Assembly: GCA_016783135.1 (NCBI GenBank)
Contig: JADHXC010000022.1
Span: forward strand, 1 to 32,438
Direction of reading: 5' to 3'
Length of the DNA: 32,438 nt
Source: Dehalococcoidales bacterium
Lineage (GTDB): Bacteria > Chloroflexota > Dehalococcoidia > Dehalococcoidales > Fen-1064
A model generated the notes under the pieces. That model searched no databases. It saw nothing but the letters and a program-made list of their open reading frames with translations, and was not told where the DNA came from. This document shows, piece by piece, positions 8,939 to 18,212 of this stretch; position 1 is the stretch's first letter; each line of letters opens with the position of its first letter. The position numbers and the translations under genes were made by a program.

Positions 8939-9124
8939 CTACCAGCTAGATTTTCTCACTCCCGGTATCTTTCCCGCCAGGGCCAGCTCCCGGAAGCAAA
9001 TCCGGCACAACCCGAACTTGCGCATATAGGCCCGGGGACGGCCACAAACGCGACACCGATTATGGTACTGCACCTTGTACTTGGGAGGACGCCTCCACTT
9101 TGCAATCTCGCACTTCTTTGCCAT
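8939..9124 (-). CDS. rpsZ: 30S ribosomal protein S14, zinc-binding type Z
   Basis: The 61-residue product is the short zinc-binding S14: [20 protein letters not shown], with the ligands C24, C27, C40 and C43 in CRVCGRP and CRICFRELA, and the C-terminal [11 protein letters not shown]. In zinc-limited cells some bacteria replace it with a cysteine-free paralogue; none is seen here. It lies between rplE and rpsH in the standard position. Confidence 0.97.
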   Translation of the reverse strand: MAKKCEIAKWRRPPKYKVQYHNRCRVCGRPRAYMRKFGLCRICFRELALAGKIPGVRKSSW

Positions 9125-9134
9125 CTAACTCCGT

Positions 9135-9677
9135 TCAATCCCTACTGAAGGGCATGCCGAGAAACTCCAGAAGTTGCCTGCCCTCCTCGTCTGTTTTTGC
9201 GGTGGTTACTATCGATATCCCCAATCCCCGTACCTTGTCTACCTTGTCGTAGTCGATTTCCGGAAATACAATCTGCTCTCTGAAACCCAGAGTGTAGTTG
9301 CCCCGGCCGTCAAAAGCATTACGGGGAACGCCGCGGAATTCCCGGATGCGGGGCAGGACAACGTTCACCAGCCGCTCCATGAAATCATACATGCGGTCCT
9401 TGCGCAGAGTCACCTTCGCCCCGATAGGCATCCCGGTCCGCAGGCGGAAGGCGGCTATCGACAGCTTGGCACGGGTTATCACCGGTTTCTGTCCGGTAAT
9501 TGCGGGTATGTCTCTCTCCACCGCTTCAAGAGCACGAGCATTCTGGATGGCTTCCCCAACACCAATACCCACCACGACTTTCTCCAGGCGGGGCACTTCC
9601 ATCACGTTCTTGTATCCGCCGACTTCCATCAGGCGGGGTACAATCTCATCTCGATATCTCTGTCTCAGTCCTGCCAT
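9135..9677 (-). CDS. rplE: 50S ribosomal protein L5
   Basis: L5 binds 5S rRNA and contacts the P-site tRNA and S13. The 180-residue protein has the family segments [39 protein letters not shown] and the RDFRG-like [20 protein letters not shown]. The length is normal. Its ATG directly abuts the rplX stop with no spacer. Confidence 0.97.
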   Translation of the reverse strand: MAGLRQRYRDEIVPRLMEVGGYKNVMEVPRLEKVVVGIGVGEAIQNARALEAVERDIPAITGQKPVITRAKLSIAAFRLRTGMPIGAKVTLRKDRMYDFMERLVNVVLPRIREFRGVPRNAFDGRGNYTLGFREQIVFPEIDYDKVDKVRGLGISIVTTAKTDEEGRQLLEFLGMPFSRD

Positions 9678-9989
9678 CTAGTCGACCACCTCATCACAAA
9701 CACGACAGAAGCGGGTCTTCCTGCCATCCCCCAGCACACGGTAACCAATCCGAGCCGGATGATTGCACTTACTGCAGAGAAACATCACGTTAGATATGCT
9801 AATGGGTACCTCTCTCTCAATAATCCCTGCTTGTTTGACCTGCGCTCGCGCCTTGCTGTGCATCTTTATGAAGTTGACGCCTTCAACCAGCACCGTATTA
9901 CCCTTGGTATAGACGAAACGGATCTTGCCTTTCTTACCCTTGTCCTTGCCGGCGATTACCAGCACGTTATCATTCTTTCGTATATTCAT
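9678..9989 (-). CDS. rplX: 50S ribosomal protein L24 with zinc-finger-like C-terminus
   Basis: L24 initiates 50S assembly. The 103-residue protein opens with the KOW motif (NDNVLVIAGKDKGKKGKI). The C-terminal part carries two CxxC pairs, C72-C75 (CSKC) and C95-C98 (CRVC), which should form a zinc ribbon. Such pairs occur in L24 of several phyla but not in E. coli. It ends immediately at the rplE start. Confidence 0.97.
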   Translation of the reverse strand: MNIRKNDNVLVIAGKDKGKKGKIRFVYTKGNTVLVEGVNFIKMHSKARAQVKQAGIIEREVPISISNVMFLCSKCNHPARIGYRVLGDGRKTRFCRVCDEVVD

Positions 9990-10002
9990 TGTCCCGTCGT
10001 CC

Positions 10003-10371
10003 TCACAAGACCTCAGGCGCCAGTGATATTATCTTGGTGAAGTTCTTGTCCCTCAGCTCCCTGGCCACCGGCCCAAATATCCGGGTACCCCGGGGATTGT
10101 TCTTGTCGGTGAGAATCACGGCCGCATTTTCATCAAACCTGATGTAGGAACCATCCGGACGCCGGTAGGGTTTGGTAGTACGGATAATGACCGCCCGGAC
10201 TACATCTCCCCCCTTCACCGCACCACCCGGAATGGCCCGTTTCACGGAGCCGACGATAACGTCCCCGATGTAGGCATATTTCTTCCTGGTGCCACCGAGT
10301 ACGCCGATACACATCAGCTGCCGGCCCCCCGTGTTATCTGCTATCTTGAGTCTGGAATTGGATTGAATCAC
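10003..10371 (-). CDS. rplN: 50S ribosomal protein L14
   Basis: L14 lies at the subunit interface and contacts 16S helix 14. The 122-residue protein is a canonical L14: [60 protein letters not shown] and [24 protein letters not shown]. The start is GTG, 6 bases after rpsQ. Confidence 0.98.
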   Translation of the reverse strand: MIQSNSRLKIADNTGGRQLMCIGVLGGTRKKYAYIGDVIVGSVKRAIPGGAVKGGDVVRAVIIRTTKPYRRPDGSYIRFDENAAVILTDKNNPRGTRIFGPVARELRDKNFTKIISLAPEVL

Positions 10372-10377
10372 TTCGCT

Positions 10378-10746
10378 CTATCCTGTAGATTCCTCTTCGT
10401 TCGTTTCCTCTGGTTCGCTTTCTGCCACTATCTCCTCAGGCTCCAGCACCGGTTCCTCCGTCTGGGTTTCCAGCTCCACCGGTGTTACTTCCACGACCTC
10501 TCCTTTGGTAATTATCTCCACCACTCGCCACCGTTTCTCTTTAGAGAGGGGCCGGGTCTCCTCCAGCCTGACAGTATCGCCCAGCCCGCACTCGTTCTTT
10601 CCATCGTGTGCTTTGTACCGGACGACTCTTCGAATCGTCTTCCTGTATACCGGGTGATGCCGAAACGTCTCTACCGTTACCACGGCAGTCTTGTCCATGC
10701 TATTGCTCACCACACGGCCGAATTTGATTTTGCGCTTTCTCTGCAT
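10378..10746 (-). CDS. rpsQ: 30S ribosomal protein S17 with acidic C-terminal extension
   Basis: S17 binds 16S rRNA early in assembly. Residues 1 to about 84 form the normal OB-fold core, with [29 protein letters not shown] and [20 protein letters not shown]. The family usually ends there. Here about 38 further residues follow, with 15 Glu and no Lys or Arg (for example [18 protein letters not shown]). The tail is in frame and ends 6 bases before the next gene, so it is not an obvious frameshift artefact. Its role is unknown. Confidence 0.95.
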   Translation of the reverse strand: MQRKRKIKFGRVVSNSMDKTAVVTVETFRHHPVYRKTIRRVVRYKAHDGKNECGLGDTVRLEETRPLSKEKRWRVVEIITKGEVVEVTPVELETQTEEPVLEPEEIVAESEPEETNEEESTG

Positions 10747-10787
10747 AGTTATAATCCCTCTTCAGACCCGATACAGGTCGGGGAACA

Positions 10788-10985
10788 TCACCCCGTGGCC
10801 AGCACCCGCTCCCTCAGTACCATCTCCATCCTGGCAATATTCCTTCTTACCCTCGGTATTTCACGGTGGTTTACCAGCTGCTTGGTAGCGGCGCGAAAAC
10901 GAAGGTCGAACAACTCCTGGTGTGCTGCCTCAACCTGCTTGACAATCTCACCTGTACTGAGGGCTCGAATCTCTTCAACCTTCAA
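10788..10985 (-). CDS. rpmC: 50S ribosomal protein L29
   Basis: L29 sits next to the tunnel exit with L23 and helps form the trigger-factor and SRP docking site. The 65-residue product is a helical hairpin: [20 protein letters not shown], then [20 protein letters not shown] and [16 protein letters not shown]. It starts with TTG at 10985, within the end of rplP, with AAGGAG about 10 bases upstream. A family-typical start and the overlap support this choice. Confidence 0.95.
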   Translation of the reverse strand: MKVEEIRALSTGEIVKQVEAAHQELFDLRFRAATKQLVNHREIPRVRRNIARMEMVLRERVLATG

Positions 10986-11436
10986 CGCTTACCAGCTCCT
11001 TAGCTTGACTGACCATATCAGTACCGTGTGTCCACCGCGTGACGAACCTTACTTTTATCGGCAGTTTGTGCGAAGCCAGGCGCATCGCCTCTTTGGCTAC
11101 GTCCTCGTCAACACCGGACATCTCGAATAGAATCCTCCCCGGCTTAACAACAGCTACCCAGTGGTCCGGTGCACCCTTGCCCGAACCCATCCGTGTCTCT
11201 GCGGCCTTCTTGGTAACCGACTTAGACGGGAAGATACGTATCCATATTTTACCACCACGACGAACGTGATGCGTCATGGCGCGCCTTGCCGCCTCTATCT
11301 GGCGGGCAGTAACCCAGGCTACCTGCTCGGCTACCAGCCCGTAGTCACCGAAGGCAACCCTGTTCCCGGTCTGTGCCTTGCCGCGTCGCCGCCCCTTGTG
11401 CGTTTTACGGTATTTTACTCGCTTAGGTTGAAGCAT
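10975..11436 (-). CDS. rplP: 50S ribosomal protein L16
   Basis: L16 organises the A-site region of the 50S subunit. The 153-residue protein begins [20 protein letters not shown]. It has the family motifs [40 protein letters not shown] and [20 protein letters not shown]. It is slightly longer than E. coli L16. Its ATG lies 14 bases inside the end of the extended rpsC gene. Confidence 0.97.
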   Translation of the reverse strand: MLQPKRVKYRKTHKGRRRGKAQTGNRVAFGDYGLVAEQVAWVTARQIEAARRAMTHHVRRGGKIWIRIFPSKSVTKKAAETRMGSGKGAPDHWVAVVKPGRILFEMSGVDEDVAKEAMRLASHKLPIKVRFVTRWTHGTDMVSQAKELVSVEG

Positions 11437-12655
11437 CGCCTTCTCCCTGGTTTTCAGAAGCTTCCGGAGTTGTTTCCGCCTCGGCTACCGGCTCCTTTGC
11501 GGTCTTCTTCGGCTTCTTGACCTCAGCCTTTGTATCAGACGCAGCCTTGGTGCGCCTCTTTGGACGCGGTTTCGCAATTGCTTCAGCGTCTGCTGAAGCA
11601 GCGTCCTCGGACTCCGGGGCTGGTTTTTCCGTTGTGCTGGTATCCTTAGCCTTAGCCCTGGCCTTAGGCGCAGCCCTGGTGCTCGCCTTCGCTCCGGTTT
11701 CTGCGGAAGCTGCTGCCGTGGCCCGTTTTCTCTTTGTCGGTTGGGCCTTAGCTTCTGCCACTGCCTCAGCAGGTGTCTCCTCAACGACGGTCTCTATCAC
11801 TGCCTCAACAGTTGTCTCTTCAACGACTGCTGCTGCCGTGGCCCGTTTTCTCTTTGTCGGTTGGGCCTTAGCTTCTGCCACTGCCTCAGCAGGTGCCTCT
11901 TCAATGACTACCTCTGCCACTGCCTCAGCAGGTGCCTCTTTAACGACTACCTTTGCCGCTGGTTCCGCTGCCGCACCGGGAACGGCCACCGGTTCGGTGA
12001 TAACCTCCTCAAGCTCTACTTCCCGTGGTGCTGGCAGGATATCACCCTTGTACAGCCATACCTTCACCCCGATGCGTCCCATGTTAGTGCGCGCCTCGGA
12101 GAAACCATAGTCAATATCAGCCCTTAACGTATGCAGGGGTACCTGTCCCTCATGCATCGTCACTCGCCGGGCTATCTCCGCGCCGTCCAGTCTACCGGCA
12201 ATGCTTATCCGCATCCCTCTTGCACCGGCCTGCATTGAACGGAGCAGTGTCTGTTTCAGGGTCCGCCGGTAAGCGATACGACGTTCAATCTGATCGCATA
12301 CGTTTCTGGCCACCAGCTGGGCATCAAGCTCAGGTTGGGGTACTTCCCGGATGTTCAGCTGGACCTTCTTACCTATCAGGGTTTCAAGACGACCCCTCAT
12401 TTCGTCAACACGCTGACCACCTCGCCCGATGAGAATACCGGGGCGAGCAGTGTGAATCGTCATTGAAACATTATTCGCCTGTCGGTCAATCTCCACCAAT
12501 GAGACCCCGGCTTCCGGATACATTGATGCAACAACCTTTCGTAGCGCCAGGTCTTCCTGAAGGTATTCCATATAGTGACGGTCAGCGTACCATTTCGCCT
12601 GCCAGTCACGGATGACGCCTAGTCTGAAGCCTGTGGGATGAACCTTATGTCCCAT
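11423..12655 (-). CDS. rpsC: 30S ribosomal protein S3 with about 200-residue Ala/Lys/Glu-rich repeat tail
   Basis: S3 lines the mRNA entry tunnel and has helicase activity there. Residues 1 to about 210 are a standard S3: [20 protein letters not shown], a KH domain with the GxxG loop GRGG (77-80), and the C-terminal domain ending [16 protein letters not shown]. Residues 211-410 form a tail of Ala, Glu, Lys, Pro and Thr. It contains two 40-residue repeats (about 237-276 and 277-316), each ending [15 protein letters not shown], then a more basic segment ([20 protein letters not shown]). The tail nearly doubles the protein. The gene overlaps rplV by 1 base and rplP by 14, so the tail is really translated if rplP coupling holds. 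Confidence 0.96.
   Translation of the reverse strand: MGHKVHPTGFRLGVIRDWQAKWYADRHYMEYLQEDLALRKVVASMYPEAGVSLVEIDRQANNVSMTIHTARPGILIGRGGQRVDEMRGRLETLIGKKVQLNIREVPQPELDAQLVARNVCDQIERRIAYRRTLKQTLLRSMQAGARGMRISIAGRLDGAEIARRVTMHEGQVPLHTLRADIDYGFSEARTNMGRIGVKVWLYKGDILPAPREVELEEVITEPVAVPGAAAEPAAKVVVKEAPAEAVAEVVIEEAPAEAVAEAKAQPTKRKRATAAAVVEETTVEAVIETVVEETPAEAVAEAKAQPTKRKRATAAASAETGAKASTRAAPKARAKAKDTSTTEKPAPESEDAASADAEAIAKPRPKRRTKAASDTKAEVKKPKKTAKEPVAEAETTPEASENQGEGDAST
11709..11948 (-). repeat. two tandem 120-bp units within rpsC
   Basis: Bases 11709-11775 and 11829-11895 are identical over 67 bp at an offset of exactly 120 bp. The remainder of each 120-bp unit (11776-11828 and 11896-11948) is similar but diverged. 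The unit length is a multiple of three and encodes the 40-residue repeats of the S3 tail. The perfect half suggests recent duplication or gene conversion. Confidence 0.95.
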
Positions 12656-12993
12656 TAGCCCTCCTGGTTAGCAACAATGACCGTTATATGACTGGACCGT
12701 TTCAGAATCGGCTTGACCCGTCTCCGGGCACCGGCACGATACCTCTTCAGCGTCCGTGCTTCGTCCGCAGCGATACCGACGACCCGCAGGTCGGAAGACG
12801 GTATCTGGTAAACACTCTCCGCATCTGCCGCGGCAGCCTTCACCACCTTGGCCACAATCCGGGCATTCGGCGAAGGAGCAAACCTGAGTATCGTCAACGC
12901 CTCTTCCACCGGCTTGTTACGCACCAGGTTGACCAGCCGGCGCATCTTCTGTGCCGACACACCGGTATCTTTGGCTACGGACTTAATCTGCAC
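12655..12993 (-). CDS. rplV: 50S ribosomal protein L22
   Basis: L22 lines the peptide exit tunnel. The 112-residue protein has VSAQKMRRLVNLVRNKPVEE and ALTILRFAPSPNARIVAKVV. Its C-terminal beta-hairpin, including the tunnel loop, is RTLKRYRAGARRRVKPILKR, followed by SSHITVIVANQ. The start is GTG with GGGAG five bases upstream. Its stop overlaps the rpsC ATG (TAATG). Confidence 0.97.
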   Translation of the reverse strand: MQIKSVAKDTGVSAQKMRRLVNLVRNKPVEEALTILRFAPSPNARIVAKVVKAAAADAESVYQIPSSDLRVVGIAADEARTLKRYRAGARRRVKPILKRSSHITVIVANQEG

Positions 12994-13011
12994 TGAATCT
13001 CCCTACCCGGC

Positions 13012-13302
13012 CTATCTTCGCTTTCTCTGTACGGTGGTCTCCGCCTTGGCGGAATGCCCTCTGAAGGTACGTGTCGGGGCAAACTCCCCCAGTTTGTGTC
13101 CCACCATGTTCTCCGTAATGAAGATAGGTACATGTCTTCGGCCGTCGTGTACACCGATGGTGAGTCCCAACATCTCCGGCAGGATGGTACACCAGCGCGC
13201 CCAGGTCCTGATTATTGTCTTCTCACTCGCGCGATTGGCAGCCTCCACCTTCTTCAATAGCTTGGGGTCAACGGCCGGACCTTTTTTTGTAGACCTTGAC
13301 AC
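13012..13302 (-). CDS. rpsS: 30S ribosomal protein S19
   Basis: S19 is in the 30S head with S13. The 96-residue product has [20 protein letters not shown], then [40 protein letters not shown] and [14 protein letters not shown]. It starts with GTG one base after the rplB stop. An A7 run in codons 5-8 is a potential slippage site but the frame is intact. Confidence 0.97.
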   Translation of the reverse strand: MSRSTKKGPAVDPKLLKKVEAANRASEKTIIRTWARWCTILPEMLGLTIGVHDGRRHVPIFITENMVGHKLGEFAPTRTFRGHSAKAETTVQRKRR

Positions 13303-13303
13303 T

Positions 13304-14134
13304 TTACTTCTTCCCCCGCCGTCTGATTATCAGTCTATCTGAAGACTTGTTTTTCCTGGTCCTGTAGCCCAGAGCCGGCTTACCCCAGGGCGTCTTCGGT
13401 CCAGGCATGCCTATCGGGCTCCTGCCTTCCCCACCTCCGTGAGGATGGTCTCTCGGGTTCATTGCCGAGCCTCTAACCGTAGGCCGCCATCCCATCCATC
13501 GCTTGCGGCCCGCCTTACCCAGGTTGATGCCCTGGTGCTCGACGTTGCCCACCTGCCCGATGGTAGCCATGCACTCACTCCGAATCAGCCGCACCTCACC
13601 GGAGGGCAACCGGATGTGGGCATAGCCGCCTTCCTTGGCCATCAATTGTGCTGCGCCACCGGCACTCCGGACCATCTGGCCCCCTTTGCCTTTCTGCATC
13701 TCTATGTTATGTACCATCGTTCCCGTGGGAAGTGCTTTCAATGGCAGCGCATTGCCGGGTTTTATTTCGGCATCCCCGCCAGCCTGTACTTTATCGCCGA
13801 CACTGAGTCCCTGGGGAGCGAGTATGTAACGCTTGTCGCCATCTGCATAATAGATCAGTGCGATACGTGCCGAACGATTCGGGTCATACTCGATAGCAGC
13901 TACTTTACCAGGAACGCCAATCTTATCCCTTTTGAAGTCAATGATGCGCAGCCGGCGCTTGGCTCCACCACCCCGGTGACGTACCGTTATCTTTCCCCGG
14001 TTGTTTCGCCCCGCGTTCTTCTTCAGCGGCATCAGCAGCGATTTCTCCGGCTTCGTCTTGGTTATCTCATCAAAGCTGGAGCCGGTCATTGCCCGCCTGC
14101 CGGGTGATGTGGGGCGATATATCTTCAGTGCCAC
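13304..14134 (-). CDS. rplB: 50S ribosomal protein L2
   Basis: L2 is needed for subunit joining and peptidyl transferase structure. The 276-residue protein has [20 protein letters not shown] near the N-terminus and the C-terminal signature [20 protein letters not shown] followed by [12 protein letters not shown]. The conserved His of HPHGGGEG is present. The start is GTG at 14134 behind AAGGG. Confidence 0.98.
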   Translation of the reverse strand: MALKIYRPTSPGRRAMTGSSFDEITKTKPEKSLLMPLKKNAGRNNRGKITVRHRGGGAKRRLRIIDFKRDKIGVPGKVAAIEYDPNRSARIALIYYADGDKRYILAPQGLSVGDKVQAGGDAEIKPGNALPLKALPTGTMVHNIEMQKGKGGQMVRSAGGAAQLMAKEGGYAHIRLPSGEVRLIRSECMATIGQVGNVEHQGINLGKAGRKRWMGWRPTVRGSAMNPRDHPHGGGEGRSPIGMPGPKTPWGKPALGYRTRKNKSSDRLIIRRRGKK

Positions 14135-14155
14135 TCTCTAATCCCTTTTTCCTGT

Positions 14156-14440
14156 CTATACGCTCTCGAAGAACTCTATCTTGTCACCGGGTTGAAGCGT
14201 TACTATCGCCTTTTTCCAGGACGGGGTACGGGCCTGCCGTCTCCCGACTCTTCGCTCCTTGCCCGGTACGGTCATTACGTTTACTGCCGTAACCGTTACC
14301 TTGAAGGCCTGCTCCACAGCCTGCCTTATCTGCGGTTTGGTAGCTACACCGGCTACCTCGAAGGCATACTTACCTTCCATCTGGAGTATGGCATTCTTCT
14401 CGGTTACCAGAGGGCGACGCAGCACATCATAAAGGTGCAT
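14156..14440 (-). CDS. rplW: 50S ribosomal protein L23
   Basis: L23 forms the main docking site for trigger factor and SRP at the tunnel exit. The 94-residue protein has LYDVLRRPLVTEKNAILQME, the extended-loop segment VNVMTVPGKERRVGRRQART and the C-terminus WKKAIVTLQPGDKIEFFESV. Its ATG overlaps the rplD stop by one base (TGATG). Confidence 0.97.
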   Translation of the reverse strand: MHLYDVLRRPLVTEKNAILQMEGKYAFEVAGVATKPQIRQAVEQAFKVTVTAVNVMTVPGKERRVGRRQARTPSWKKAIVTLQPGDKIEFFESV

Positions 14441-15084
14441 CAGTCTCCCTCCTCAGCCGATTCCTCACCCCAGAGCTCTTCCGCCTTCCTCACAGCACCC
14501 ACCTCCATTACCAGTGCCTTATTGGATATAATATCCAGTACGTTGAGTACACTGGCCGGCCGGGTCTTAATCCCGGGGAGGTTGCGGGCTGACTTGACCA
14601 CGTTTATCTTCGGCTCGGATGTAACTATGAGCGCTGTGGAGTCCACCTTGAGTGTCTCCAGAATACGTACCATCTCCCTGGTCTTCGGTTCATCGAGCGA
14701 TAATGCTTCCAGAATCGTTAACTCTCCGTCCCTGGCTTTGGCTGAGAGTACACACCTCAGGGCCAGACGCCGCATCTTCTTCGGCATTGCCTGACGATAG
14801 CTCCTCGGTTTGGGGCCGAAGGTGATGCCCCCTCCCCGTCGCAATGGCGATTTCACGCTGCCTGCCCGGGCGTTACCCGTGCCTTTCTGGCGGAACAGCT
14901 TCCGCGAACTGCCTGTCACCTCGCCCCGGGTCTTCGTACTGGCTGTCCCCTGGCGAGCATTGGCACGTTGCCTGACCACCGCCTGGTGCACCACGCCTTC
15001 ATTAAACGGCACACCGAAGACCCGGTCACTTATCTCTATATTGTCGACTACTTCGCCGGTTAAACCGTACACCGGGGCCTGCAT
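14440..15084 (-). CDS. rplD: 50S ribosomal protein L4
   Basis: L4 lines the exit tunnel and in E. coli controls the S10 operon. The 214-residue protein begins MQAPVYGLTGEVVDNIEI. It carries the tunnel-loop sequence RSPLRRGG-type KSPLRRGGGITFGPKPRSY and the C-terminal Rossmann-like domain. A longer frame opens at 15132 inside rplC, but the ATG at 15084, 4 bases after the rplC stop, fits the family. The C-terminus ends with a short acidic tail (EELWGEESAEEGD). Confidence 0.96.
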   Translation of the reverse strand: MQAPVYGLTGEVVDNIEISDRVFGVPFNEGVVHQAVVRQRANARQGTASTKTRGEVTGSSRKLFRQKGTGNARAGSVKSPLRRGGGITFGPKPRSYRQAMPKKMRRLALRCVLSAKARDGELTILEALSLDEPKTREMVRILETLKVDSTALIVTSEPKINVVKSARNLPGIKTRPASVLNVLDIISNKALVMEVGAVRKAEELWGEESAEEGD

Positions 15085-15088
15085 ATCT

Positions 15089-15748
15089 CTACGTCCCCTC
15101 ACCTGATTCCGTAACCAGGTCCGATTTCTCAACCAGGGTTGTTTTCTTTATCAGTAGTAATCCGTTTTTGGGTCCGGGCAAAGCACCCTTGACCAGCAGA
15201 ATATTACGCTCCGGGTCAGACCGGTACACCTCCAGATTACGCACCGTCACCCTGTCGCCACCCATACGTCCCGCCATACGCGTTCCCTTGAACACACGAC
15301 CCGGAGTGGTGCCTGCACCCACCGAGCCGGGGGCACGGTGCCGGTCAGACTGTCCGTGAGTCTTCGGGCCACCTTTGAAATGGTGCCGTTTCACCACACC
15401 GGCAAAACCTTTGCTCCTGGATATCCCGGTGACATCTATCAGCTCGCCAGCCTCAAACAGGCCGGCATCCACTTTGTCCCCTACCTGGATATCCCCGGTG
15501 TCTTCAATCCGGAACTCCCGCAGGTATCGAAACTTCCCCAGCTCTTTAAGATGCCCTCGCTGGGGCGAGTTAACCCGCTTGGCCTCCCCAAATCCGAGCT
15601 GGACGGCGCCGTATCCTTCTTTCTTCTCTGTCTTGACCTGAATCACACAACAGGGTCCGGCTTCGACAGCGGTTACAGCCTCCATCTTGCCGCCTTCCCT
15701 GAATATCTGGCTCACGCCAATCTTTTTACCGATGATACCCGGAATCAT
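15089..15748 (-). CDS. rplC: 50S ribosomal protein L3
   Basis: L3 starts 50S assembly and reaches the peptidyl transferase centre. The 219-residue protein begins MIPGIIGKKIGVSQIFREGG. It contains the family signature FKGGPKTHGQSDRHRAPGSV and GRVFKGTRMAGRMGGDRVTV. Length and ATG start are normal, 23 bases after rpsJ. Confidence 0.97.
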   Translation of the reverse strand: MIPGIIGKKIGVSQIFREGGKMEAVTAVEAGPCCVIQVKTEKKEGYGAVQLGFGEAKRVNSPQRGHLKELGKFRYLREFRIEDTGDIQVGDKVDAGLFEAGELIDVTGISRSKGFAGVVKRHHFKGGPKTHGQSDRHRAPGSVGAGTTPGRVFKGTRMAGRMGGDRVTVRNLEVYRSDPERNILLVKGALPGPKNGLLLIKKTTLVEKSDLVTESGEGT

Positions 15749-15771
15749 TTCGTCCTTTGCCTCTGCCTGTT

Positions 15772-16080
15772 CTATAACTTGATGTCAAGCTCAACCCCTG
15801 ACGGCAGATTGAGCTTCGTCAGGGCATCGATGGTCTTTGATGTGGTTTCGACAATGTCTATCAGTCGCTTATGCGTCCTGATTTCGAACTGCTCCTGCGA
15901 GTCCTTGTCGATGAAGGGAGACCGGATAACGCTGAATTTCTGGATATGAGTCGGGAGCGGTATCGGTCCGACAACAACCGCACCGGTCTGCTCCACCGTC
16001 TCCACAATCTGCTGTGCAGACTGGTCGACTATCTTATGGTCGAAACCCTTGAGCTTGATACGTATCTTCTGTTTAGGCAT
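15772..16080 (-). CDS. rpsJ: 30S ribosomal protein S10
   Basis: S10 is a 30S head protein and the NusE subunit of antitermination complexes. The 102-residue product has [20 protein letters not shown], then [26 protein letters not shown]-like [20 protein letters not shown] and the C-terminal [13 protein letters not shown]. The ATG lies 8 bases inside the end of fusA, which replaces the usual tuf-rpsJ junction. Confidence 0.98.
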   Translation of the reverse strand: MPKQKIRIKLKGFDHKIVDQSAQQIVETVEQTGAVVVGPIPLPTHIQKFSVIRSPFIDKDSQEQFEIRTHKRLIDIVETTSKTIDALTKLNLPSGVELDIKL

Positions 16081-18160
16081 ACCGCGCTATTCCTGCTTTG
16101 TCTGTAGTTTTATCAGCCGGTCCATCCGGCAGTTCCTGGTAATTGTGAAACTCCAGGGAGTGGGTTGCCCTGCCCTGGGTTTCCGACCGGAGGCTGGTTG
16201 TGTAGCCAAAAGTCTCCACCAGTGGGACAATAGCCTGGATAACACACGTTTCACCGTGTGTTTCAATCAGTTCTATATGCCCTCGCCGGGCACTTACGTC
16301 ACCGATAATATCACCAAGGAATTCCTTGGGTGTGACTACCTCCAGCTTCATCACCGGCTCCAGCAGTACCGGCCGGGCTTTTTTAACACCATTCTTCAAT
16401 GCCATCGAGCCTGCTATCCGAAAGGCCAGCTCCGATGAATCTACTTCGTGATAGCTGCCATCCATGAGAGTTATCCTGACATCAACCATGGGATAGCCCG
16501 CCAGGACCCCGGTCCCCATGGCTTCCTTTATACCAGCCTCAACTGGAGAGATGTACTGCTTCGGAATCGTCCCCGCCCGGATATTATTGACAAACGCAGA
16601 GCCGCTGCCTCGCTCCATGGGCTCCATCTCAATAACGACGTGCCCGTATTGCCCATGGCCACCGGTCTGCCGTACAAACCTGCCTTCACTCCGTGCCGGA
16701 ACAGTAATTGTCTCTTTGTAAGCAACCTTCGGCCTGCCCACCTTAGCATCCACACCGAACTCGACGAGCATACGGTTAACAATAATCTCCAGGTGAAGTT
16801 CGCCCATACCGGCGACAACCGTCTGACCCGTCTCCTCGTCGTAGTTCACCTTGAAGGTGGGGTCTTCCTCGGTCAGCTTCCGCAGGGCCTCTCCCATTTT
16901 GTCCTGGTCGGCTCTGGTCTTCGGCTCAATGGCAATCGACAGCACCGGTTCGGGGAACCGTATCGACTCGAGAAGCACCGGCTGCGTAGCCTCACATAGA
17001 GTATCCCCGGTGAAGGTGCTCTTGAGGCCAAGCGTAGCCACGATAGCCCCGGTATCAGCGGCATCCATCTCCTCGCGCCGATTGGCATGCATCAGGAGCA
17101 GCCTGCCGATGCGCTCCGTTTTGCCACGGGTCGAATTGAATACCTGAGCACCGGCCTTTACCCTGCCGGAATACACCCGAAAATAGACCAGCCGGCCCAC
17201 AAATGGGTCCGTCACTACTTTGAAGGCCAATGCCGAGAATGGTGCCTCATCCCTGGCAGGTCGGGTTACCTCACCACCCGCTCTGGCATCAATTGCCCGT
17301 ATCGGTGGCATGTCCAGAGGAGACGGCAGGAAGTCCAGGATTGCATCCAGCAGTAGACGGACCCCCATGTTCCTCAGAGCGCTACCGCACAGTACCGGTA
17401 CTACCGCATTCGCCAGGGTCGCCCTTCTTACTGCCTCTCTCAGGTCATCAGCACTGATGCTTTCACCCTCGAGGTAAGCCATCAGAATGTGGTCGTCAAG
17501 CTCAGCCAGTTTCTCAATCATTGCCTGGCGAAACTTACTACACTTCGCCTGCTCCGATTCCGGAATGGCAATCTCCTCCGGTAGTGCATCACGGTCATCC
17601 TTATAGGTCCAGGCCTTGTTCTCAATCAGGTCAATGACGCCAGTGAATGACTCACTGCTGCCCAGTGGTATCTGTACCGGCAGCGGTTGAGCGTGAAGCC
17701 TTCCCTTTATCATTGAGACGGTACGGTAAAAATCGGCACCCATCCGTTCCATCTTATTAACGAAGCATATCCTGGGTACCCGGTACCTGTCCGCCTGCCG
17801 CCATACAGTCTCCGACTGCGCCTCAACACCGGCCACGCCATCGAAAACGACGACGCCACCATCGAGTACTCTGAGGCAACGTTCGACCTCAGCAGTGAAA
17901 TCCACATGCCCGGGCGTATCGATAATGTTGATGCGGTGCTCCTGCCAGTAACAGGTAATGGCGGCCGATGTGATAGTGATACCGCGCTCCCTCTCCTGCT
18001 CCATCCAGTCCATCACTGCGGTGCCTTCGTCCACCTGACCAATTTTGTAGGTGAGTCCGGTATCATAAAGCATACGTTCAGTGACGGTGGTCTTGCCAGC
18101 GTCAATATGAGCGATGATAGCTATGTTTCTTATCCGCTCCAGCGGATAGCTTCTGGGCAC
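16073..18160 (-). CDS. fusA: translation elongation factor G
   Basis: EF-G drives GTP-dependent ribosomal translocation and, with RRF, recycling. The 695-residue protein has G1 AHIDAGKTT (17-25), switch [13 protein letters not shown]3 DTPGH (81-85), domain II, and domains III-V, including [15 protein letters not shown] and the domain V segment [21 protein letters not shown] (written only to its first part: [12 protein letters not shown]). The G4 motif reads NKME (135-138) where NKMD is expected. A longer frame starts at 18448, but the GTG at 18160 has AAGGAT upstream and matches the family N-terminus ([20 protein letters not shown]). Confidence 0.97.
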   Translation of the reverse strand: MPRSYPLERIRNIAIIAHIDAGKTTVTERMLYDTGLTYKIGQVDEGTAVMDWMEQERERGITITSAAITCYWQEHRINIIDTPGHVDFTAEVERCLRVLDGGVVVFDGVAGVEAQSETVWRQADRYRVPRICFVNKMERMGADFYRTVSMIKGRLHAQPLPVQIPLGSSESFTGVIDLIENKAWTYKDDRDALPEEIAIPESEQAKCSKFRQAMIEKLAELDDHILMAYLEGESISADDLREAVRRATLANAVVPVLCGSALRNMGVRLLLDAILDFLPSPLDMPPIRAIDARAGGEVTRPARDEAPFSALAFKVVTDPFVGRLVYFRVYSGRVKAGAQVFNSTRGKTERIGRLLLMHANRREEMDAADTGAIVATLGLKSTFTGDTLCEATQPVLLESIRFPEPVLSIAIEPKTRADQDKMGEALRKLTEEDPTFKVNYDEETGQTVVAGMGELHLEIIVNRMLVEFGVDAKVGRPKVAYKETITVPARSEGRFVRQTGGHGQYGHVVIEMEPMERGSGSAFVNNIRAGTIPKQYISPVEAGIKEAMGTGVLAGYPMVDVRITLMDGSYHEVDSSELAFRIAGSMALKNGVKKARPVLLEPVMKLEVVTPKEFLGDIIGDVSARRGHIELIETHGETCVIQAIVPLVETFGYTTSLRSETQGRATHSLEFHNYQELPDGPADKTTDKAGIARYA

Positions 18161-18212
18161 AGTATTATCCTTTGTCACAGTTATCGGACTACGGTTAATG
18201 GTAGACCACCTC

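Noticed and set aside
11517-12110. Long plus-strand frame opposite the rpsC tail (Ser/Ala/Val/Thr-rich)
   Set aside because: It is the complement of the Ala/Glu/Lys-rich repeat coding region; its length follows from biased codon composition, and it lacks a promoter or ribosome site.
16073-18160. Reading the EF-G gene as a tetracycline-resistance type ribosomal protection protein
   Set aside because: Gene position in the str operon, length of 695 residues and domain IV-V motifs fit EF-G; the NKME change alone does not indicate TetM-like function.
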